Origin: Paenibacillus mucilaginosus 3016
GTDB lineage: Bacteria; Bacillota; Bacilli; Paenibacillales; NBRC-103111
DNA: 64,000 nucleotides
Assembly: GCF_000250655.1 (NCBI RefSeq)
Contig: NC_016935.1
Location: 824,001 to 888,000 of the forward strand
Reading direction: 5' to 3'
Positions 58,656 through 64,000 of the stretch are shown piece by piece (within the stretch, counting starts at the first letter, position 1; each line of letters begins with the position of its first letter). The notes under the pieces were generated by a model that worked only from the letters and a program-made list of their open reading frames with translations, ran no database searches and was not told where the DNA came from. The translations under genes were made by a program, and so were the position numbers.

Positions 58656-58850
58656 GAGATAGCGGAACTGAAGTTCGCTATGGGGGTATTTCCCATGATT
58701 TCCCGACAAATAACGGAACTCAGATGCCTTATGCAGACCAAATTCACAGGATCCCCCTGAATTATATGCAATAGCGAACCTGAGTTCCTCTATCTCTCAC
58801 AAAGGGACCCTTATTCGTGAAATAACGCATCTGAGTTCCTCTATTGCTCC
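58656..58850. repeat. dispersed repeat units (ATAGCGGAACT type)
   Basis: Units at about 58657 (ATAGCGGAACTGAAGTTCGCTAT, a self-complementary pair), 58705 (ATAACGGAACTCAGAT), 58770 (ATAGCGAACCTGAGTTCCTCTAT) and 58820 (ATAACGCATCTGAGTTCCTCTAT). Same family as at 38676 and 40440. Confidence 0.75.
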
Positions 58851-59270
58851 AACTGGCCTTACTACTCGACTGGCCATTGGGGCAAAAACAATGGCGCTGA
58901 CACTGCGGCCGGAGAATGGCCCTTCAGCAATGCGGCAATCCAGCTGGAACCCTACGGGACCGGCTGCTTCTGTAACCACGGCGTCACCGGGGCCGAGGGT
59001 GAACGACGAAGCGGCGCGGTCCGAAAACTTGGCCCAAGCGGGTCGGACAAGCCTTTACCGGAGAGCTTCTGCGGGAGCGCAAGATCCGCCCTTTTTGGCA
59101 GTCGCGAACCGCTCTAGAGGGACGATGGAAGCCGCTTATTCAGGGTTCATACAGAAGCCGCCTTGGGAACATTTTCGCCCAAGATTGTTGCGGACATTCC
59201 GCGGATTTCTTGCTATACTAAAGTGAATGTTTACAAATCATTAATAATGAAGAATGTGGTGAAGATAAAT
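58851..59270 (+). promoter_or_regulatory. gene-free stretch with a probable promoter for the LTA-synthase-like gene
   Basis: No convincing gene. Near its end the dyad GCGGA-CAT-TCCGC (59190-59202) precedes TATACT (59214-59219), a good -10. A matching -35 is weak, so an activator may be needed. Confidence 0.4.
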
Positions 59271-61403
59271 ATGGGGGAACTGCAATTGGCAATCCTAAAT
59301 CTCGGACGGAAAATTTCCGCACTAGGGCGGAAAGCGTCCTACAGGATGCGCCTTTTTTTCGGTGCGTTCTGGATTGTGTTCCTGGTGGAGCTGATGAGCC
59401 GCGGCCAATGGGAGAAGGCCTTCGGATGGACCTTCCAGTCCCTGCCTGCGCTTACGCTTAATGCCCTGGCGGTCTTCGGGTTCCTGCTGCTGCTCACCGC
59501 GCTTACGGCCAGCATCCGTCTGTCATTCTGGCTCGTTGCGACGTTCTGTCTGGCGCTGGGGCTGATCAGCGGCATCAAGCTTGATATTCTCGGCGTACCG
59601 CTGCTCCCGTGGGACCTGCTGTTAACCAGCGAATCCTCCGACATGGTGCAGTATATCAAGGGACTGCTCAGCTTTACGATTATTTCGGGACTGGTCGTAT
59701 TCATCGGACTGAGCATGCTGCTGCTGTATAAGCTGCCGCGGCTTGCGATGTCGATCAATTGGAAGCAGCGGCTTGTGATGGGCATTGTCTCCGTTATGCT
59801 GCTGAGCTCTATCTATACGGACGGCATGGCTTCGATCAAGAAGTGGGCCAATATCCAGAACATCGCTTGGGATCAGTCGCTCAACGTGGACACGAACGGG
59901 TTCCTGCTCTCGACGATCATGAACCTCAAGTTCCTGTTCCTGGCACAGCCTGAGGGCTACGATGCGGATAAGGTTCGTGCGCTGGCATCCTCCCATGTCC
60001 CGGCGGCTCCCGCCCAAGTGAAGCCGAATGTGATCGTCGTGCTGAGCGAATCGTTCTGGGATCCGACGCAGATCAAGGGCATTCAGTTCAGCCGCGACCC
60101 GATTCCGTTCTACCATGAGCTTGCGGAGAAATACACCAGCGGCACGATGCTCTCCCCGCAGTATGGCGGAGGGACGGCCAATGTGGAGTTTGAGGTGCTT
60201 ACAGGCAATTCGATGCGTTTCCTGCCTCCGGGGTCCGTCCCCTACAACCAGTATGTCGACAAGGGAATTGATTCCCTGGCTTCCATCCTGGCGCGGCAGG
60301 ACTACACATCGACGGCCATTAACCCGTTCCACAGCTGGTTCTACAGCAGCAAGAAGGTATACAAGAATTTCGGGTTCTCCAAATACATTTCGCAGGAATT
60401 TTTCGAGCCGGATTATGAAGGTCCTTATCTGGCCGACCGCCAGGTAGCGAAGCAGATTATCGATGCTTCGGCACGCAGTGAAGGTCCTGATTTTATTTTT
60501 GCCAATACGATGGAGAATCATTACCATTATTACCCGGGGAAGTTCAAAGAAAACACGATCAAGGTAACCGGCGTAACGGGAGAATCCCAAGGACTCCTCG
60601 AAACCTACGCCCAGGGGCTGATCGGCGCAGACGATATGCTGAAGCGTCTGGTCACGCACTATGAGCAGTCGGAAGAGCCGACGATCGTCGTCTTCTTCGG
60701 CGACCACCTGCCGAGTCTCGGAGACAATTATCAGGCGTACAAGGATTCGGGCTTCCTGCAGGAGAATGACCCGGATTCTCTGAACAAGCTGTACCGTGTG
60801 CCTGTGCTCGTCTGGAACAATTATCTGCCGGAACGCAAGGAAGAGCTGAACATGAGCCCATCGTTTCTTACCCCGTACATTCTGAAGCTTGCGGAACAGC
60901 CGGGGACATATTACACGGATTACCTGTACCAGCTCTATCAGACGACGCCTGTGATTCCTCCGAGCAACTACTACGCCCAGATGGGGATTGAGCCGGAGGA
61001 GCTCAAGACGTATGAGAACCTGCAGTACGATATTCTCTTCGGTGAGCAGTACGGCTACGCTGAGACGAAGACCGTGGTGAAGGATGAGCATTATATCCTG
61101 GGTCCGGGCCCAATGAAGATTAATGAAGTGCGCAGCGAGACGGCGGGAGAAAAGACGGTGCTTACGGTAACCGGGGAAGATCTTCCGAAGACGAGCGTGC
61201 TGGAGGTCAACGGCAAGGCCGTCACGACCCATTGGAGCGAGGAGCAATCGGCGCTGAAGGCGGAAGTCCCGTCGGAGACGCTGGACGAGAAGAAGCCCTG
61301 CAAGGTCAAGGTGCTTGTCAAGGATTCCAAGGATAAGCTCGTCGCGGCATCGAATGAATATCAATATGCTGCACTCGCTGTAAGCGGCAGTGCGGCTCCG
61401 TAA
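59271..61403 (+). CDS. LTA synthase family membrane sulfatase-fold protein
   Basis: A 710-residue protein of the LtaS/YfnI/YqgS type. About five membrane helices (about residues 25-190) precede an extracellular sulfatase-fold domain. Catalytic features: LSESFWDPT (metal-binding Glu), T302 in YGGGTANVEFEVLTGNS (the phosphoglycerol-accepting Thr position), FANTMENHYHYYPG and FFGDHLPSLGDN (Asp and His ligands). It polymerises or transfers glycerol phosphate from phosphatidylglycerol. The last 90 residues (MKINEVRSETAGEKTVLTVT...) look like an extra Ig-like beta domain. ATG 59271 is chosen for GGTGAAG upstream; the frame is open to 59163. Confidence 0.87.
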   Translation: MGELQLAILNLGRKISALGRKASYRMRLFFGAFWIVFLVELMSRGQWEKAFGWTFQSLPALTLNALAVFGFLLLLTALTASIRLSFWLVATFCLALGLISGIKLDILGVPLLPWDLLLTSESSDMVQYIKGLLSFTIISGLVVFIGLSMLLLYKLPRLAMSINWKQRLVMGIVSVMLLSSIYTDGMASIKKWANIQNIAWDQSLNVDTNGFLLSTIMNLKFLFLAQPEGYDADKVRALASSHVPAAPAQVKPNVIVVLSESFWDPTQIKGIQFSRDPIPFYHELAEKYTSGTMLSPQYGGGTANVEFEVLTGNSMRFLPPGSVPYNQYVDKGIDSLASILARQDYTSTAINPFHSWFYSSKKVYKNFGFSKYISQEFFEPDYEGPYLADRQVAKQIIDASARSEGPDFIFANTMENHYHYYPGKFKENTIKVTGVTGESQGLLETYAQGLIGADDMLKRLVTHYEQSEEPTIVVFFGDHLPSLGDNYQAYKDSGFLQENDPDSLNKLYRVPVLVWNNYLPERKEELNMSPSFLTPYILKLAEQPGTYYTDYLYQLYQTTPVIPPSNYYAQMGIEPEELKTYENLQYDILFGEQYGYAETKTVVKDEHYILGPGPMKINEVRSETAGEKTVLTVTGEDLPKTSVLEVNGKAVTTHWSEEQSALKAEVPSETLDEKKPCKVKVLVKDSKDKLVAASNEYQYAALAVSGSAAP

Positions 61404-61413
61404 CAGCCCAAGC

Positions 61414-61448
61414 GGCTGTCTGCCTTTCGAGGCGGACAGCCTTTTTTT
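61414..61448 (+). terminator. terminator after the LTA-synthase-like gene
   Basis: GGCTGTCTGCCT / AGGCGGACAGCC stem (one wobble pair), loop TTCG, then seven T residues. Confidence 0.93.
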
Positions 61449-61489
61449 GTTGGCTGGGGGATGACGTTTGAGAAGAGATCGGTTGGATG

Positions 61490-61786
61490 TTATAAAAAAG
61501 GATCCGGTTTGTGGAACGTGCCGGCAAGCTTCTCGGCATGGAGATCGCGAGTAGGGGCTTCATAGTCCTCCAGCACATCGATGGTGTATTCCTCGCCGGC
61601 CTTGAAGGCCCGGAAGATCATCCGCTGCGGATCGATGAGCGTCACATCATGGCCTGCATGGCGCAGGCACTGCTCATAGTCGGCGGCCGTCGGTATCTGC
61701 CCTTCCTCCAGGAAGATCAGCCCCCGAAGCTTCGTTACCTGCTTGTGGCGGTGGATATTGAAATAAACCGTATGCTCTTGTGTCAT
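61490..61786 (-). CDS. hypothetical protein (98 aa)
   Basis: A soluble protein starting at ATG 61786 with AGGAG 7 bases upstream; the frame is open to 61897, but the extension lacks a signal. It begins MTQEHTVYFNIHRHKQVTKL and contains LIFLEEGQIPTAADYEQCLR and MIFRAFKAGEEYTIDVLEDY. It ends with KLAGTFHKPDPFL. No family is recognised. It is divergent from the stalk-domain protein at 61898, with 111 bp between them. Confidence 0.65.
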   Translation of the reverse strand: MTQEHTVYFNIHRHKQVTKLRGLIFLEEGQIPTAADYEQCLRHAGHDVTLIDPQRMIFRAFKAGEEYTIDVLEDYEAPTRDLHAEKLAGTFHKPDPFL

Positions 61787-61897
61787 AATAGAGCTCCTTT
61801 CCCTTCCGCGTGATCTTTGTCCTTTCCAACGGCAGGCAGTCCCTATATACTCTTGGTATCGCCTATCCAAACTATACCACATCCGGGAGAGAACCAA

Positions 61898-63463
61898 ATG
61901 AAGAACAAACGCATACCTGCCCTTGTCCTGTTAGGAGCAGCCGTCACCGGACTGCTCGGAGGGACTGCCGGCGCCGCGGAAGCGGACGCTGCGATTCAGC
62001 TGAGACTGAACGATACCGCAGCGCTGAAGAACGGCCAGCCGGTGATCCTGGAGACGCCGCCTGAGCTGAAGGGCGACACGACGATGGTGCCGCTGCGTTT
62101 CGTCAGCGAGTCCCTTGGCGCTGCGGTGGAGTGGGACGGGACCGCACGCACCATCACCCTGAAGCAGGACGGGCGTAACATCCGGCTGACGATTGACCGG
62201 CCGGAGGCAGAGGTGGACGGCCAGCCCGCCGCCCTCGAGCAGCCTGCGTTCATCCGCAGCGGCACGACCCTGGTGCCCCTGCGGTTCGTGGCGGAGCAGC
62301 TGCACCAGGACGTGGCGTACGACGCGGCGACGAAGACAATCACTCTGACGCCGGCCGCAGGGCAGGGGACGCCTCCGGCGCTGCCGCCCGAGAAGAAGCC
62401 GACGTATCCGCCGCCAAGAGATACGCCGGCAGCCGAGCCGGTGCGGCAGAAGCTGGAGACGCCGACAGTGGATAATCTGACGGTCGATCCGAATGCGGGC
62501 AAGGTCAGAACGGTCATGATGTTCACGTCCTCCGGTATGAAGGTCGAGGTTCACAGCATCGTATCCGACAAGAAAGATCACGTATACGTTCTCCATAATG
62601 ACAAGAACAACGGGGGCATTATCGGATACGGGGAGTTCAGTATTTTGAAGTATGATACCGCCGTTCCCGGACCTTCCATGAGTCTGGTCCGGTCGTTCGA
62701 CCAGAAGTTTAGCTTTACCTACAAGGATCAGCAGGGAACGAACCGCAAATTCGATTACGGGAGCTTCATTCCCACCGGCCTCCACTACAGCGAAGGAACC
62801 GGCAAGCTGTATGTGATGGGAGAGAGCATTGACACGGATTATCCGCGTATTCTCACATATGAGGTGTATCCGGAAGTCAAGCTCGTGGCCGTATCTCCGG
62901 ACAAGGGGACGAATTATCATACCGGACGCAACTTCTTTGCGGCTTCAGCGGATGGGGGGATCTACTACACGGACCTGTATCACCAGTCCTATTATTCGGC
63001 GGGGGCAGAGGGGGCCAGCACCTTCATCGGCAGCACACCCACGGATACCTCCAGTGAGATGGTTTCACTTGAGCAGGATGGGCAGCATTATGTTCTGGAC
63101 AAGAATTCCAAGTCGGTTTATAAAGCGGGTCCGAAGGGCTTCGAACTCCAAGGCCGGGTGGAATTGGAGAAGATCAAGGGGATGGCTGCTTCCGGCGGAT
63201 TCTTCTATGTGACCGATGGAGCGAAGGTGTATCAGATCAATCTCAAGGGTGAAGCCTCCGTTTATGTCACCCTCGATAAGCTGACTTACAACAAAGGTTT
63301 CTACAACCCGCAGACCAAGCAGTATGAGGAGCTCTACCGAACCGAACCCGGCAAGCTGACGGCGATTGACGAGGCGAACCGATTCACGGTGGACGAAGCG
63401 GGGAGCATTTACCTTTTTGACAACGTCAATCAAATTCTGCGCCGGATTAATGTGTATCCTTAA
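61898..63463 (+). CDS. secreted protein with paired stalk (copper amine oxidase N-terminal) domains
   Basis: A 521-residue exported protein. Signal peptide about 1-28 (LVLLGAAVTGLLGGTAGAAEA). Two copies of the stalk domain typical of Paenibacillus surface proteins follow: TMVPLRFVSESLGAAVEWDG (about residues 61-90) and TLVPLRFVAEQLHQDVAYDA (about 124-150). A proline-rich linker (PPALPPEKKPTYPPPRDTPA) leads to a C-terminal part of about 330 residues with repeated beta-strand patterns (YVLHNDKNNGGIIGYGEF, GGIYYTDLYHQSYYSAG), perhaps a propeller. The function is not known. ATG 61898 has GGGAGAG upstream. Confidence 0.8.
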   Translation: MKNKRIPALVLLGAAVTGLLGGTAGAAEADAAIQLRLNDTAALKNGQPVILETPPELKGDTTMVPLRFVSESLGAAVEWDGTARTITLKQDGRNIRLTIDRPEAEVDGQPAALEQPAFIRSGTTLVPLRFVAEQLHQDVAYDAATKTITLTPAAGQGTPPALPPEKKPTYPPPRDTPAAEPVRQKLETPTVDNLTVDPNAGKVRTVMMFTSSGMKVEVHSIVSDKKDHVYVLHNDKNNGGIIGYGEFSILKYDTAVPGPSMSLVRSFDQKFSFTYKDQQGTNRKFDYGSFIPTGLHYSEGTGKLYVMGESIDTDYPRILTYEVYPEVKLVAVSPDKGTNYHTGRNFFAASADGGIYYTDLYHQSYYSAGAEGASTFIGSTPTDTSSEMVSLEQDGQHYVLDKNSKSVYKAGPKGFELQGRVELEKIKGMAASGGFFYVTDGAKVYQINLKGEASVYVTLDKLTYNKGFYNPQTKQYEELYRTEPGKLTAIDEANRFTVDEAGSIYLFDNVNQILRRINVYP

Positions 63464-63614
63464 CCTTATACAGCGTTAAAAAAGCAGTTGGACAAGGCGA
63501 GAGGGACATCGGCTCCATGCCGGAAAGTAAGAGCTGCCGCGACCGGGCCGAACGTGTAAACCGGAGAGCCTTATCCTTTGCTGCCAGCCGTTTTCCTTGC
63601 TATTGCCAAACCAA

Positions 63615-63659
63615 CACAAAAGCCTCCGCTCCCGGACAAGGGATTGGAGGCTTTTGTGC
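63615..63659. terminator. bidirectional terminator
   Basis: CACAAAAGCCTCC (63615-63627) / GGAGGCTTTTGTG (63647-63659), perfect 13-bp stem with A and T tracts on both sides. It serves the plus-strand stalk-domain gene and the minus-strand hydrolase gene. Confidence 0.92.
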
Positions 63660-63709
63660 AGCGGCAGATGCGGAGTGCAGAGCATCGTCTGCCGCAGGCC
63701 GCAGGGAAG

Positions 63710-64000
63710 TTACTTCTTCGCTTCGTCTGCAGCTTCGATCTCGAGGCAGGCCATGACGAACGGGGCGAAGCCCTTCGGATCGTCGCGGCGGATCGGCTCG
63801 CTGAGATAGTACTCGTAGGAGCCGTCGCGGTATGGCTTGTTGCCGAGACCGGCCACGCTGCAGATGCCGTTCAGGTGCATCGTGCCGTCTTCGTCGCGCT
63901 CGAAGTAGCGGTCAAGCAGGCCTTGGTAGCCGCGGCGGGCCGATTCGAGAGCCCAGCCGCCGAGGTAGCCCTTGTTGGCGCCCTTGGCAAATGCACACGT
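63710..64000 (-). CDS. GH105/GH88-type unsaturated rhamnogalacturonyl hydrolase (C-terminal part)
   Basis: The last 97 codons of a minus-strand gene that continues past base 64000; stop TAA at 63712-63710. The visible sequence includes KGYLGGWALESARRGYQGLL, HLNGICSVAGLGNKPYRDGS, YEYYLSEPIRRDDPKGFAPF and VMACLEIEAA, which match the C-terminal region of YteR/YesR-type GH105 enzymes. These remove unsaturated galacturonyl residues left by pectin lyases. The N-terminus and its operon are outside the window. Confidence 0.85.
   Translation of the reverse strand, partial: TCAFAKGANKGYLGGWALESARRGYQGLLDRYFERDEDGTMHLNGICSVAGLGNKPYRDGSYEYYLSEPIRRDDPKGFAPFVMACLEIEAADEAKK

Overview
The window looks like a chromosomal segment of a GC-rich, spore-forming member of the Paenibacillaceae, most likely Paenibacillus. 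Support comes from paired YesM-type histidine kinases and YesN-type AraC response regulators, a CotF-like spore-coat cluster, TnrA/GlnR boxes of the Bacillus type, an IDEAL-domain protein, Firmicutes-style ribosome binding sites and dense intrinsic terminators. The genus is an inference. No rRNA, tRNA, phage or CRISPR array was seen.

Layout. 1-1908: end of a minus-strand sugar-sensing operon (binding protein plus histidine kinase). 2004-4305: MerR-methyltransferase fusion with a textbook MerR promoter, followed by a NudK-like/DUF4406 fusion. 4306-7381: small membrane proteins, an AT-rich island, an IDEAL protein and an Old Yellow Enzyme homologue. 7704-16459: binding lipoprotein, YesM and YesN, then gluconate permease, 6-phosphogluconate dehydrogenase and gluconokinase. 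16631-19661: spore-coat cluster with an embedded alcohol dehydrogenase. 19671-27886: Lrp regulator divergent from an amidohydrolase, a four-part nucleoside-type ABC importer and a Rieske oxygenase. 27901-38422: TetR/DUF418 pair, PhoD phosphatase, SDR, CPBP protease, MocR divergent from a LysE exporter, and a molybdopterin oxidoreductase. 38676-41148: an insertion sequence among dispersed repeats and a tandem 323-bp structured duplication. 41218-50819: short chemoreceptor, then the guanidine region: an APC permease and a four-gene degradation operon transcribed divergently, each behind its own guanidine-I (ykkC) riboswitch, with two GlnR/TnrA boxes between them. 51152-58152: a hypothetical gene, then a nitrate-assimilation operon (transporter, NasB-like, NasC-like) preceded by a GlnR/TnrA box. 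58336-58850: a 37-bp minisatellite and more dispersed repeats. 59271-64000: LTA-synthase-like protein, small hypothetical gene, stalk-domain secreted protein, and the C-terminus of a GH105-like hydrolase.

How it fits together. Two nitrogen-scavenging modules, guanidine to ammonium and CO2 and nitrate reduction, both carry GlnR/TnrA-type boxes, so a shared nitrogen-status control is likely. The amidohydrolase/ABC/Rieske block may be a third route for N-heterocyclic compounds. The gluconate genes lie directly behind a sensor trio that could control them.

Four genes (second nucleoside-type permease, SDR, allophanate hydrolase, NasB-like) carry single-base indels, each within a run of G. This points to sequencing error at least as strongly as to real gene decay.
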